A DNA stretch of 64,000 bases from Megaleporinus macrocephalus (GCA_021613375.1 CM038709.1:40620656-40684655); one strand, 5' to 3'; shown: positions 11,151-22,489, numbered from the stretch's first letter. Notes: generated from the letters alone by a model not told the origin. Translations and numbers: made by a program.

Positions 11151-12060
11151 AAACATGAAAAATTGCCTACAGCCCATATGCGTCTTTCATTTTCCTCCTT
11201 TCTCCTCAGCGCTATAACATCTCCAGCCTGCGTTCTGCCTTTACTTAAGATCTTAATGCGTTGTAATGCTCTCGTCTGAGCGTAACTGTGTGTTTTAATA
11301 TGTTTGTTTCATGGGACGAGTCTGACGTTCCGGCAGTTTGAGTAAACAGTTTTATGATTGACTCGTCATGCAGTAAATGGGTGCAGACACTTTGGGTTTA
11401 AACTGAATGTACCCCTGCGAGGACGCCTCCGCCAGTCTGTTTGAGTGTTTTTTTTTTTGGAATGGACATTAAGAACCCCTTGGCTGCAGTAGCAAAGTGG
11501 CTGGGGAGAAATTTTGCTGCGCTAAGTGTCTGGCTGAAAGCACCGTTTCGCCACAGAAGTGCCTTAATGTATTTACTGCATGTCAGTCAAGGCCTTATTT
11601 ACCCAAATGCTGCCATTTTCCTTTCAATGCTCATCAAACACAGCCAACCCGAAGAAAAGATGTTTGCAAATCACTCCATTTTTCACAGTATGAGGTGGGG
11701 AAAACATTAAGGGACCATATCTGGCCATGACTCGGTGGAACATGGTGCGCAGTTCCACTTCACCTCTGTGTATCATCAAGCATTATAGTCCAATCAATCT
11801 CACTTTAGCCCAACAGCTTAAATAACAATTGCATTAAAATTGTTACACACTTCTCTAATCCACAACTTCCTGCCATCTGAGGGGAGTTTATTCATCAGCC
11901 CGGTGATTGACCAGTGACTCATCACATTCCAACATTCACACACTCCACTTTATCAACCTCAAATACAGCAACACCTTACAGCTGCAGGTTACACAGAGAC
12001 CTGTTTGTTCTGTTACACAGTTGCTCGACTGAAAGGTCACTGAGAATACCTAAATAATGA
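11151..12060. promoter_or_regulatory. Candidate conserved noncoding region
   Basis: Composition is balanced and unlike the flanking AT-rich DNA. There are homeodomain-like ATTGCATTAAAATTG and CAATCAATC motifs around 11790-11845, and TGATTGACC near 11910. Two overlapping plus frames (11441-11730) share no recognisable domain. Conservation is a guess from composition only. Confidence 0.3.
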
Positions 12061-12099
12061 GGGAAGGAAAATACGAGCACGCACGTGTACAAAGAATTT

Positions 12100-12790
12100 G
12101 TATTGTTGAAATTGGTGTCGAGAGTGGAATTTGGATTGTGATTTCAGGTTAAAGAATTATAACTGATTTATAAGGTTATAGGTTAGAAATAAATGTTTTA
12201 TTTTACAGTTAGAGGTTTTTATTGTATTGTTTAAGTTCTTTTAATTCTAGGTCATTCTTAATTCTTTTGAATTGAGATTTTTCATTTAAGTTTGAGAATT
12301 CAAGTTTTTGATTGGAGGGTCTATGATTTAATGTCCTGGTTCTAGAATTTTAATTAATGACTTAAGGTTTTAAAATTGAAATAGCTTTTTTCTAGATTTT
12401 AAACTTAAATCTAAATTGTGAATTCTAGCTTTGCTTATAATTACATTTTTTATAAATTACAACTAGATTTTTTTTAGGTTCAGGTTATAGAAGTAAGTGT
12501 TTTAGAATATGAAATTCTGGTTAGGGTTTGAGAATTAGCGTTCTTGATTTTAAAGAGATTAAAAGAGAAAAAAGAATTTGACATTTTGACTTTACTTAAG
12601 GTTTTAGACTTAAAATTTATCATTCTAGGTTTTGGTTATTTTTAGAATTTTGTTCCGAGGGTTTTAGAATTATTGAATCCAGGTTTTAGAAGTAAAGAGT
12701 TAGAAGAAATACATTTTTTAAAGAGATTTATCATTCAAAAGTTTTAAATTCTAGGAGTAGAAGCAGTTCTTATTCTGGATAATAGATAAA
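12100..12790. repeat. Decayed A/T-rich tandem repeat
   Basis: Phrases such as GGTTTTAGAATT, TTCTAGGTTTT and TTTAAATTCTAG recur every 25-60 bp with heavy divergence. Confidence 0.55.
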
Positions 12791-12856
12791 TATAAGTATT
12801 AGTATATACAAGTATAAACAATATAATCTGTAGGTAAAATCTAATAAAAAAAAATA

Positions 12857-12859
<3 letters not shown>

Positions 12860-12901
<42 letters not shown>
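12860..12901. repeat. (TA)n microsatellite
   Basis: About 20 TA dinucleotides, followed by irregular ATAACATAATATAACATA-type sequence to about 12970. Confidence 0.95.
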
Positions 12902-13100
12902 CATAACATAATATAACATATATAACATAATTACATAATTAATGTACATATATAACATAATATAACTAATTCTAATATATAGACTCGCATTTTTTTTTTT
13001 TTACAGATTTGCCTTTACATTGTGTGGATGTAAATAATGTTTTGCAGAGATTATCAAATCAGAATACATGTTTTATCTGTTTTATGTTTACACACACATC

Positions 13101-13102
<2 letters not shown>

Positions 13103-13182
<80 letters not shown>
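13103..13182. repeat. (TA)n microsatellite
   Basis: About 40 TA dinucleotides just after a short CACACACA run. Confidence 0.95.
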
Positions 13183-13184
<2 letters not shown>

Positions 13185-13253
13185 CTTTATATTTCAGTTA
13201 TCCTAGTTTTATCTCAAAATACCTTATCTAATATTATCTTATTGTTTTATGTG

Positions 13254-13325
13254 AAGAAGGCATTTCACTGCTAGTTATACAATGTATGACAATGCGTGTG
13301 ACCAAAAGCTTTGATTTGATTTGAC
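13254..13325 (+). mobile_element. Probable retroposon tail fragment
   Basis: GGCATTTCACTGCTAGTTAT, then TGTATGACAATGCGTGTGAC and a terminal TTTGATTTGATTTGA resemble the end of a widespread fish dispersed repeat. This is recognised from memory only and no target duplication was found. Confidence 0.4.
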
Positions 13326-14540
13326 ATTTTAATAGAAATAGTACAAAACGTCATATAATAAAATATACATTCATGTTTTGTTTCCCTTAAACTGTATAGT
13401 TATTATTTCATAGAGTTGAGGTTTTCTTGCAACAGTGGTTGTCTAGTAATAAGAAAATGCATTCTAGTGTTTATCTCACCAGCAATTGGCATGAAAGCTG
13501 GCTTGGCGTTCCTCTGAAAGCTTTCATAGGGCTCCCTGAAAGGCCCTCTGAGGGCTTTAGAAGGCCAACTCGTTTTAGGAAGAACTGCTCAGCCTCATGC
13601 CTCGTCTGTCAACTCTCTCCAAATTTCTGTCGAGTCATACATTATACATAACAGCACGCTGGGTGAAGAGTTTCTCTGAGGCGCAAGATGGAGATGAGGT
13701 AACATCTGACAAGCTCGACTCACCACAGTGGGCTTTTTGGCTTGGAAATGCAATGAAAGTCTGCTGAACCGGTAAAGGTTAGTTGGTGGTCAATCGCTGA
13801 CACTCTTCTGGAAATGTTTCATTGAGTTTGAATATATGAATTGATAAAGAGTGGGACTCTTATCTTCATCAACTCCACGGATGGTATGGATTGAAAGCAA
13901 TAATCTAAATTGTCTCGATTTAGATTACGATCTTATCACCGTTGGAATATACACCGTCCAGATAATCTTCTCCAGCACAAGCATGCTGTTTCAGCAGTTT
14001 GTGATTGTACCGTTTGCCTGCTGAAAACAGTGAGTCAACCAGAAGATATCTTTGCGATCCGAGGCTTAAGCACAGCCTGCTGCACTCCCTGTTTTTGCTA
14101 TCTTTAGACTGTATCCTTTTATAAGTTGAACTGATTGTGTTCAATTTGTTTTATAGGACAACCTAATAAACAACTTTACTTCCAATTAAAATCTGTGGTA
14201 GCGTCTGTTTACCACTGGTGTGGGTTCATACGTGGATTTTGTCCCTTTTAATGATGCGTAAAAACATATGTGAATGCTAGTGCCCTCTTGTGGGCAATCA
14301 GAAAAAGAGAGTAAATTTGGAACATTATTTTTTTACGTACTGATTCTATCATAAATATGATGACAAATCAATGTCTTTAATTGTTCCTCTATTTAAGATT
14401 AATACTTTACTAAATAATTAGTACACGTTTTTTTATTGCCACATGAGCATGAGTAGCACACTTTCAAATTATGTCATTGCAGATATTATACTGGACCTGT
14501 ATGAACTTTATATACTACAAACTAATACAAACTAATTACA
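13326..14540. other. Unique sequence with a small stem-loop
   Basis: Balanced composition at 13430-14110. Frames at 13910-14107 (plus) and 13920-14144 (minus) overlap each other and match nothing I know. A stem-loop lies at 13984-14031. From 14160 the sequence is AT-rich and featureless. Confidence 0.4.
13984..14031. repeat. Small hairpin
   Basis: CTGTTTCAGCAG pairs with CTGCTGAAAACAG with one bulged base, around a loop of about 21 bases. The stem is too short beyond these 12 pairs to call a microRNA precursor. Confidence 0.4.
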
Positions 14541-14544
14541 AACT

Positions 14545-15350
14545 ATAGCAACAACCTAGCAACCACCTGGAATATCACAGCAATCATTTAGCCACACTTT
14601 AGCATCTGCTCAGTATATCATAGCAACCACCTAGCAACACCTTAACAACCAAATTACAAACTTTTGCAACCACCTGGAATACCACAGCAATCATTTAGCC
14701 ACACCTCAGCGTCTGCTCGGTATATAATAGCAAACACCTAGCAACACCTTAACAACCTAATTGCAAACTATAGCAAAAACCTAGCAACCACCTGGAATAT
14801 CACAGAAATCATTTAGCCACACCTCAGCGTCTGCTCGGTATATAATAGCAAACACCTAGCAACACCTTAACAACCAAATCGCAAACTATAGCAAAAACCT
14901 AGCAACCACCTGGAATACCACAGCAATCATTTAGCCACACCTCAGAGTCTGCTCGGTATATAATAGCAAACACCTAGCAACACCTTAACAACCAAATTGC
15001 AAACTATAGCAAAAACCTAGCAACCACCTGGAATATCACAGAAATCATTTAGCCACACCTTAGCATCTGCTCGGTATATCATAGCAACCACCTAGCAACA
15101 CCTTAACAACCAAATTACAAACTTTAGAAACCACCTGGAATAACACCGCAATCATTTAGCCACACCTCAGCATCTGCTTGGTATATCATAGCAACCACTT
15201 AACAGCACCTTAACAACAAAATTACAAACCTTAGCAACCACCTGGAATGCCACAACATTTAGCCACACCTCAGCATTTGCTCGGTATATCATAGCAACCA
15301 CCTAGCAACACCTTAACAACCACCTTACAAACTATAGCAACCACTTGGGA
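14545..15350. repeat. 118-bp minisatellite, about seven units
   Basis: CTAGCAACCACCTGGAAT recurs at 14556, 14781, 14899 and 15017. The step is 118 bp between the last three; the first gap (225 bp) holds two units, one of them shorter. Each unit also carries CATTTAGCCACACCTCAGC, TCTGCTCGGTATAT and CACCTTAACAACC. The last units are more diverged. The CAACCACC core matches the array at 7777-8260. Confidence 0.9.
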
Positions 15351-16300
15351 CACCATACCAACCCCTTATGGGAATTGCAGTTTTCTCTCTGTTGTGATGT
15401 CACAAAAACCTACAGCTTTACAAAGACCCACTTACGCACCCTACAGCAGTTTAAGCCCCGCCCATTTCATTTTCAGCCCAAAGTGTTTACCAATTTCTCA
15501 GCCAATCCGAGCAAAGGTCATTTACATGCAGCCGTGGTAGAGGCACCGAGAACAAGCAGCACAGAAGACATCAGTAAGTTCCCACATGGACCCCCCTCAT
15601 CAGCCTCTCCCCGGCGGGATGCTTCGCTCCCCGTCATCTGTCTGCCATACTGTTTTATGGTCCTATCTGGATCTGATCTTCTGTAAGATGCTTGTCTCTG
15701 CTGGTTTAGAAGTGTTGTGTGTTGTGCTTGTCGTCCCCAGGGCGGATCTCCTTCAATTTGTTTTATGTACGTCTTGGAGCGGCAATAAAATCACAGTTCT
15801 GCGAGATGAAAAGTCAGAGACAGAAATGCGAAAAATGTCATATAATCTCTTCGGGCACTCCCACTAATTATCTAGAGGAGTTGGAGGGAACAGTCCCACC
15901 TGTTTTGATCTGCGGGCGTCTGTTGTGCGTATGCAGAGCAGCGCTGAGGAGAGGAGAGGAGAGAACGAGAGAGAGCGGCTCAGACGGACAGAAAACTGCG
16001 GTATGGTCGAGTGGCCTCAACCCGATAATTGCGCAGAAATCAATGGGCGGCGGTCCTTGGGGGCAGCGACAGTCCGCTAGCGAATCATCGGAGCAATTTT
16101 CCAGCAGTGATTTGAACAAATGGAGAGAGGGGGAAGAGAGAAGCGTCAGAAAATACATTCTAGGCATGAACTTCAGCCCATTGTGGTATAAACAGAGAAT
16201 GGCTGAGTTCAGCTCTGGCGTTGCAGTCCAGCAGAGCTTTTCGCAATCAGTCATGGCGCAATAAGAAGAAAGCACGTACTAATCCTTTCTTTGTATGCTG
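15351..16300. promoter_or_regulatory. GC-moderate unique region, regulatory candidate
   Basis: Overlapping frames of 181 codons (plus, 15719-16264) and 135 codons (minus, 15868-16275) are both open and neither has a recognisable domain, which argues against either being real. CpG dinucleotides are enriched at 15900-16100. AACCCGATAATTGCGCAG near 16019 has a conserved-element look. An unannotated exon or noncoding RNA cannot be excluded. Confidence 0.3.
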
Positions 16301-17022
16301 TCCATTTCTTTTTGGCCTCAGGGCCTTCCAGGCCTCCGGAGAAGGCCTAATGATTTCTGAGAACTTGAAAATATCTGTTAGTTTCTCTGTGGTATGTAGG
16401 TAGATCCAACTGAGCAAACCCTCCCACTGTTTAGGCCTTCAGGAGCTCAACTGGAGGTCTTGCGTACTGAAGGTCTTGCAGAGCAGCATAGTTAGGAAGG
16501 AAAGGTGGAATCAACCAATGCTGTTTACAAAGTGTTCTGGATAGAAGGCACTCCAGGCCTTCTGGAAGTCCTACATATCTCACTGACTCTAAATATTCTG
16601 TTAGTTTTAGCTACAAGTAGCTCTGGGTTGAACCAGTTTTCGGCCCTGACTTATTTTGCTTACTAAACACAATATTTCTCACATACTGTACCTGTGTTAG
16701 AGCTCCTGTGTCTTTAAGCCCCGCCTCACAAGGACTCCTGATCAGTTTACCCACTCTGTTCTAATTGGTCGATCTCCAGAGCAGCATCCTTCCACAAGCT
16801 CAGCCCCCACATGCTGTGGCTGTTCATACAACGGTGCTGGTTCTGCTGTATCGGTTTGAACTAGAGTCTGATACTGAAAGTCTGGCAGAACAAGATGGTA
16901 GATCTAAATTACACAAGCTAGAGTGAAACATTTTTACTGTTGTAGCTCACTGAGTGTGGTGTGAGGGTGCTCCAGTAGGTGGGCAATTAAGGACTGTGTT
17001 GTGAGATGATGTCACCTCGTAA
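16301..17022. other. Unique or low-copy sequence, no gene
   Basis: Two related GGCCTTCCAGGCCT-type stretches (about 16316 and 16548) hint at an old 230-bp duplication. A TTAAGCCCCGCC motif at about 16714 is shared with 15449. No coding evidence. Confidence 0.35.
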
Positions 17023-17522
17023 CCTAAAAAAGGGCTGGCAAAAACTCTCCATGTAAGTCAATGGAACCAGAATTTTTTCCAAGCTGGTCTGGTGCATGTC
17101 TGTTGGACCATTCATCATTAAGGCGTGTTGTGGTGGTGTTGTGGTTAGCGCTGTCGGCTCACAACAAGATGATCCGGGTTGGATTCCTGGCCCAGGCCTT
17201 TCTGGGTGGAGTGTGCAAGTTCTCATTGTGCTTGAGTGGGTTTCCTCCGGGTACTCCAGTGTCCTCCAGCAGTCCAAACACATGCATGTTAGGTTGATTG
17301 CTAACTCCCAATTGCTTGTAGGTGTCTTGGCCATGCGATGGACTGGTGACCTGTCCATGGTGTACCCTGCCTTCGCCTGAGGAAGCTGGGATTGGCTCCA
17401 GCCTCCCGTGACCCCAACTAGCAGGATAAAGCAGAAGATAATGGATGGATTCATCATGAAATGATGTAGACAAATAAAAATTGATGATGGACATGGTTTT
17501 CTTTGGACAGTGACGATATGCA
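17023..17522 (-). mobile_element. MITE copy F, interrupted by a SINE
   Basis: The outer part at 17023-17118 (AAGTCAATGGAACCAGAA, CCAAGCTGGT, TTGGACCATTCATC) and the inner part at 17458-17522 (GATGTAGACAAATAAAAATT, TTTCTTTGGACAGTGACGAT) match the MITE family in minus orientation. A complete SINE lies between them, so the MITE was present first. Confidence 0.7.
17119..17448 (+). mobile_element. Full-length tRNA-derived SINE with target duplications
   Basis: The head has an A-box-like TGGTGTTGTGGTTAGCGC and a B-box-like GGGTTGGATTCC. The body has GTGGGTTTCCTCCGGGTACT, CCAAACACATGCATG, GCGATGGACTGGTGACCTG and TTGGCTCCAGCCTCCCGTGA. The tail is AAGATAATGGATGG. ATTCATCAT flanks it on both sides (17110-17118 and 17449-17457), which supports retroposition into the MITE. 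The design matches DANA/mermaid-type fish SINEs. Confidence 0.85.
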
Positions 17523-17775
17523 CACAAAGCCAGTAGAAAGAGAAATCAGAGTAAATCATAACTTTCCATTTATATATTCAATCACACATTAGTTCATTCA
17601 CTCATGACTGAATAGCCAACTAATAGATGTCTTATTAACTATCATTGTTTAAAGTGTTGGCATGTTGCTGCAGTAACCATGCTCAGGCGCAGGACCTGCG
17701 TGAAGCTGTAAAACATTAGGGAACAGTGACGGTGGACAACCACGGACAACAAATAAGCAGATCAGAAACTCTGCT

Positions 17776-17795
17776 CGTGTGTGTGTGTGTGTGTG
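17776..17795. repeat. (GT)n microsatellite
   Basis: About ten GT dinucleotides. Confidence 0.9.
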
Positions 17796-17858
17796 GTACA
17801 GTTGAGTCACACAATCTGCATTATAATGATACATATGGGTTTGAGCTGCCTGCCCTTT

Positions 17859-17874
17859 GAGCGAGCGAGCGAGC

Positions 17875-17907
<33 letters not shown>
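17859..17907. repeat. Compound (GAGC)n(GA)n microsatellite
   Basis: Four GAGC units run directly into about 15 GA dinucleotides. Confidence 0.9.
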
Positions 17908-17911
<4 letters not shown>

Positions 17912-17974
17912 TGTGTTTGCGAGACATGTACGGGCCTGTACCTTGATCCCTCAGCTTTAGCAGTAATTAACATG

Positions 17975-18036
17975 TCACCTCTCTCTCTCTCTCTCTCTCT
18001 TTTACTCTCTCTCTCTCTCTCTGTCTGTCTCTCTAT
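17975..18036. repeat. (CT)n microsatellite
   Basis: Two CT blocks are separated by TTTTA and followed by CTGT units. Confidence 0.9.
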
Positions 18037-18841
18037 CAGTCTGCCTTTCAGTACTTGTCTGTGTGGTGCACTAATGTGTTAATTAAGCGCTTTTGCGCCG
18101 GGTGATTGTGTACATGAGTGGTAATTTGGATGTCAGGCCTGTGCATGCACGGCCGCGAATGTAAACACTGGTAAACGTATATGTGTGTGCGCGCCGAGCG
18201 CTCCTGGAAAAGATAAATGTTCAATTTTATCCCACATACAAGTCGCGAGCGCTTACGCAGCGCCGCCCCAAAGCACCCAGTCTGTTTTTTTTAAAGCTAG
18301 AGCAAGCATGGAGCCTGATTTTCATCTCTCTCTTAAAGACGAAAGCTTTAAGTGCTGTTTGTGCAATGCAGGATAGTTTGGGTGGTCTTCCAGGTGGTTG
18401 TTAGGAGTCCAATTTTGTTTTTCCTTTTGGAGCTCCAGTTTTGGAAGCTCTACTTTAAGCCTTCCTCCTTATTTTCCTTTATGTGAGTGAACTTCAGGTA
18501 TTAGATTAAAGAATGACAGAACTAAAGAAGCTGTGTTTGCGGGCCCGATGTGATGCATGTCTCTTGTCAGTCACGTTTTAGCCGATGAGCGAAGAACTCT
18601 GCGGTTTCTAATCTCACCAAGTGCAGGTGTTGCAGCAGTAATCTAGCCGTCTTCTCGGACATGATCTATCACCCACCATTTACCTTAAATATATCTCTGT
18701 GGCACCGGGGAGGGAACGCTGTCATAGCTGAGGGCTTTATGAATGGGGTTAGCGCTAGGCTAATGCTCAGCTGTCACAGCTGACCTCTCACTCAGGAAAG
18801 GATGTGTGGGCCCAGACCGGACACCCATCTGCCTGGACATG

Positions 18842-19571
18842 CCCTTACAAAAAAGAAGTTTATTCAAGTGTACCATTAGTTTACTTCTTTTAAACTAAAA
18901 GGAAGTGAGTATACTTTCAGTTTACTTTTTATGTACTTCTCAGTGATATACTAAACACAGTTATACTTAAGTATACTCGGGTTATTCTGACTAGTATAGA
19001 ACAGTCTAAGTATATTTGGTCTTTACTTGTACTTAATCTTTTGATTGAGATAGTAGAAGTAAGTACTCTTGCTCTGCACAAAAACACATCCAGTACAATA
19101 TTTATTTATTATAAAGATTTATAAAGATACAAATATGTTTCTTAATCTGAGTGTGTCTTGTTTATTTTACGTGTGTCCACTGGGGAGTAAGTAAACGTTG
19201 TTAAGTTCTATTTTATGTAGAAACCCTTAAACCTGGTCATATACTTTAAAGTACAACAATAATATAAGCAGTAAATTATTAGTACTATGTTAAGTTCACT
19301 TAAAGAAAATGTACAAGCTAGTAAATTAACAGTACAAACCCTTAAGTTTACTTTTAGTGTAGTTGCAGTACAAAAGATGTAAACTAATTGTACACTTAGA
19401 GTGTCCTTAAAAGTATACTTTTAAAAACCAGAAAGTGGGCCAATTTAGTCCCAAGAAGTATTAAAATAGTACATATACGAGTGTACTACTAGTACAATGA
19501 CATTAGTATAGTAACTGCATAAAGTATACTTAATAAAATTAACTTTAAGTATACTTATTTTTCTGTAAGGG
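18842..19571. mobile_element. Non-autonomous DNA transposon rich in AGTATACT
   Basis: The left end CCCTTACAAAAAAGAAGT and the right end ACTTATTTTTCTGTAAGGG are imperfect inverted repeats. The 730-bp interior is noncoding and repeatedly contains AAGTATACTT, AGTTTACTT and AAAGTACA phrases in both orientations. Flanking octamers TGGACATG and TGCCTATG agree at 5 of 8 positions, so an 8-bp duplication is possible but weak. Superfamily not assigned. Confidence 0.65.
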
Positions 19572-20189
19572 TGCCTATGCCTGGCCATTAATATTACGTG
19601 ACGTTTCTGAGAAGGAGGAACACTTACTTGGAGCTAATGGGCTACATGACTAGCGGCTAATCTGGGATCAGGCATGCGGCGGTTTATTTGGGTTAATTAA
19701 AAGTAGCATTTCGAAAATGCTGAGGTAAAGACATTCTTGCGCACTTTTGCTGAACAGCCACTGCCGTTACATTCCCTCATTAGGGACAGATCAGTGTGGG
19801 CAATTTAAATGAACTGCAAAACCCAGAACTTTGAAATGCTGCGGGTGACTAATGAGGAAAAGCAAGAAGCAAGGCAACCGATTGAAATGTGGAATATTCA
19901 AATTGGCCTGACGTTTGTTTGAACATCAGTGCAGTGTTTAAAAATCTGAACGTGTGGCTGAAGGTTTCTAGCACACATCCCTAATGCAAATCTAATTTTG
20001 ACTATCTATCCATTTATCTATCTATCTGATTAACTTCACATGGGTGCAATTAATCTGCTATCGCATTTACAAACCATTAGACTTTAGGCACTGGTGTTAA
20101 AATTAATCATGTTGGTCCAACATATGTTACTGGAGATGGTTTAAATGTGGTCCCTGTACTTTCCAGTCATCAATTTGAAGCCAGCCAGT
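19572..20189. other. Unique sequence, no feature
   Basis: Balanced to AT-rich single-copy DNA with a short CTAT run near 20004-20026. No gene or element end is visible. Confidence 0.45.
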
Positions 20190-20425
20190 TCAAGTCAAGT
20201 TTATTTGTATAGCGCTTTTTTACAACAATGTTGTCACAAAGCAGCTTTACAGGAGTTTAAAAGCATAGAAAACATGAAATCACAACACTTTATCCCTTGT
20301 GAGCAAGCCAGAGGCAACGGTGGCAAGGAAAAACTTCCTCAACTGGAGGAAGAAACCTTGGGAGGAACCAGACTCACAAGGGGAGACCCATCCTCCTCTG
20401 GTGGAACAGTATTTACAGTTTATTA
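20190..20425 (+). mobile_element. Dispersed fish retroelement-type repeat
   Basis: It opens with CAAGTTTATTTGTATAGCGC, then TTGTCACAAAGCAGCTTTAC, GTGAGCAAGCCAGAGGC, GGCAAGGAAAAACTTCCTC and GGAGGAACCAGACTCAC. This order is very common in fish genomes, although I cannot assign the family. The 93-codon frame across it is incidental. Confidence 0.65.
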
Positions 20426-20630
20426 ACTAAAGCTGAGTCCGAAGGTAAAAGCTTTAGAAGCTGTACAGGTGCTACATCAGGTGGATGATACAGTGAGGCA
20501 GTCAAGGATGGAGCAAATGGCACCAATGGAGAGGAGAACTGGTTGGTGCCAGTTGACGGGGGGCCCTGGTGGTCCGTCTTTAACAGTATTTGGTGGGACA
20601 GGTGGGCGGTTATTTCCTCAGAAAAAGAAA

Positions 20631-20757
20631 AGAGACAGAGTTAGTTCTGGTTTGGGTTAGTACAGAGACAGAGTTAGTTCTGGTTTAGGTTAGTACAGAG
20701 ACAGAGTTAGTTCTGGTTTAGGTTAGTACAGAGACAGAGTTAGTCCTGGTTCACCGA
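20631..20757. repeat. 33-bp minisatellite, about four units
   Basis: Units begin AGAGACAGAGTTAGTTCTGG and end GGTTAGTAC. The fourth is slightly diverged. It lies downstream of the dispersed repeat and may belong to the same larger element. Confidence 0.9.
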
Positions 20758-20984
20758 AATAAATAAAATAAGCATTCGTCTAAGGAAGATAGCTTAGAAG
20801 TTAAGACAATGTAGAGATAGTATGTTAAACAAGGGGTAAGACACACCCAAATGCAAAAACATAGAGCTGGGAGCCAATCGAATCTTTAAACACGAGACAC
20901 TATAAAAAAAAAAAGAATTAAATTAAACTTTTTAAATTAAAATAATTGGGTAAAATGTCTAGCTCTCGTACCAGATGATAATCC
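20758..20984. other. AT-rich spacer
   Basis: A/T-rich DNA with a poly-A run near 20906 and no other feature. Confidence 0.4.
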
Positions 20985-21420
20985 ATACTTGATACTTCAC
21001 AAGAGTCTCTTTGCATGGCCACACCTTCTCCGCTCCCATGAGTGCCCCCAATTCTCTGTTTGAGACTTACTGCAGCAATGAGACTGCTGAGCAATGAGTA
21101 CTGCATCCTTCTACCTAGGTCCAGTGGGACTCCTTGCATGCTTCATGCTCTTCCGCAGCTGTGGTATCTCGCCTCCACAAGACGTAGCCAACCACTCTGC
21201 TGGTGCCTGCTTTCACCATGGTCAATGCTGCAGGGCTACCATGCTGCTTTGTCCAGGTGTCCTCACTGCTGCCTCTTTCCTTCTTCCAGTAAGGCTCACG
21301 CCATGCTGCCTCTTCCTCCAGCTTCACTGCTGGTCCTCACCACAATGCTTTCGATCTTCAGCTGTTAGCTCTTGAGCTTCTTAAAGCACCGTTGATCACC
21401 AGGCTGCCAGGAGGCACGTA

Positions 21421-21436
21421 CCCACTTCTGACACCA
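21421..21436 (-). promoter_or_regulatory. Primer-binding site, tRNA-Leu type
   Basis: On the minus strand TGGTGTCAGAAGTGGG lies two bases after the LTR terminus. Its complement CCCACTTCTGACACCA corresponds to the CCA-tailed 3' end of tRNA-Leu as I recall it. This is the strongest evidence that the element is an LTR retrotransposon. Confidence 0.75.
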
Positions 21437-21438
21437 AA

Positions 21439-21721
21439 TGCCTTGAACTAGAAGATGGAAACCAAAGGGAAACGTTGAGCGTGCAGACAAATGCTCTTTT
21501 ATTAAAACAGGCAACAAAGGAGAAGCAATGCCAAGCACTAGCTTCTTCACAGGAAGCAATGCCAACCACACAACTCTTCTTCACAACCCAGCAAATGACA
21601 TGAACACACTTAACTAGCGCTGTCAACTATTTAAATAGTTTCATCTACTGCGAGCACTGTGCCTCCTGAGAGCCTCTTTGCTTGGCCACGCTGAATGGCC
21701 ACACCTCCCCCCGCTCCTACA
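21439..21721 (-). repeat. 5' long terminal repeat, minus strand
   Basis: The minus strand begins TGTAGGAGCGG and ends in AAGGCA. It contains a TATA-like ACTATTTAAATAG near 21626-21638 and a poly-A signal in TTTTAATAAAAGAGC near 21500. Length 283 bp, with TG...CA termini. Confidence 0.65.
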
Positions 21722-22489
21722 GAAGCTCAGCAGTGGAGGGACACCCCAATACTTTAAGTGCATTGAAAAATGAGTAAGTTTAATCCATTTAAACTTGATT
21801 TGTTTACTTACTTTTTTGAGTTTACCTGTTTTGTTGTACAACTGTTCTTGGAAATGGCCACACTTTCTGTGTTAAGAGTCTACCTGCAGCTGAAGAATAG
21901 TGTTTCCGATATAGTGGTCAGTGAGGTGTACATGAGGTTTTTTTAATTTTTTTTTTTATTCGGACCAACCCTCTCTCTCTCTGCGACACACGCTGAGCAA
22001 TGTCTTCAAACACTTGTCCACAATGAGCCAGTGTTCTTATCTCTGACCACACACACAGACAGGGTGTGTGTGATGTGATTTGCACAGATAAGGCCTTCAG
22101 AAGAAAGAATGAGGAAAAGGAGTGAAAGCTGCTATAATGATAGTCTTGGGAATCCTCTTTTGTTCCATATCTAGAATCGAACACCTGCCTTTTAAACTTT
22201 TGCCAGCTTTTGTCTAGAAGAAAGTGAGTTATGAAAACCACTGTTTCGCCAGTATGATATTTATACACACACATACATACATACCTTTATTATTATTATT
22301 ATTATGGTGAATGTTTTCAGGAATGCCACCTAAACTATGAGCAGATTTTTATTTATTTAACTCATAATAATGTGTAAAGAGAACCCAGGTAAACACGTAA
22401 CACTGTAGTTTTGCATTTAGTCAGTAGTCAGATATTTAATATAGATTCAATGGCAGAAGTATTCGAAGCTCTGCTTCCAGGAACCAGTG
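21722..22489. other. Unique sequence, no supported gene
   Basis: A minus-strand frame of 118 codons (21918-22274) contains no recognisable domain and a Lys-rich end. Short TACA and ATT runs lie at 22267-22303. Confidence 0.4.

Larger units (their letters stand above)
17523..18841. other. Unique sequence with simple repeats
   Basis: Apart from the microsatellites listed separately this is single-copy DNA. Small overlapping frames at 18183-18404 have no recognisable domain. Confidence 0.4.
20985..21721 (-). mobile_element. Short LTR retroelement remnant, minus strand
   Basis: Reading the minus strand gives a 283-bp LTR (21721 to 21439), two bases, a tRNA-Leu-type primer site (21436 to 21421), about 380 bp of internal sequence, a G-rich AATTGGGGGCACTCA tract, and then about 50 bp that realign with the LTR start (GGAGCGG, GGTGTGGCCA, GCAAAGAG). 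The second LTR is therefore truncated. The interior has a 70-codon Glu/Arg/Lys-rich frame (21115-21327) but no recognised gag or pol. This is a non-autonomous or deleted copy. Confidence 0.7.

Noticed and set aside
13984..14031. A microRNA precursor
   Set aside because: The stem is only about 12 pairs plus one bulge, which is too short, and the arms do not match a microRNA I know.
15719..16275. Overlapping frames of 181 and 135 codons on opposite strands
   Set aside because: Both strands are open over the same bases, with no known domain in either. A moderate GC stretch with few stops explains this better.
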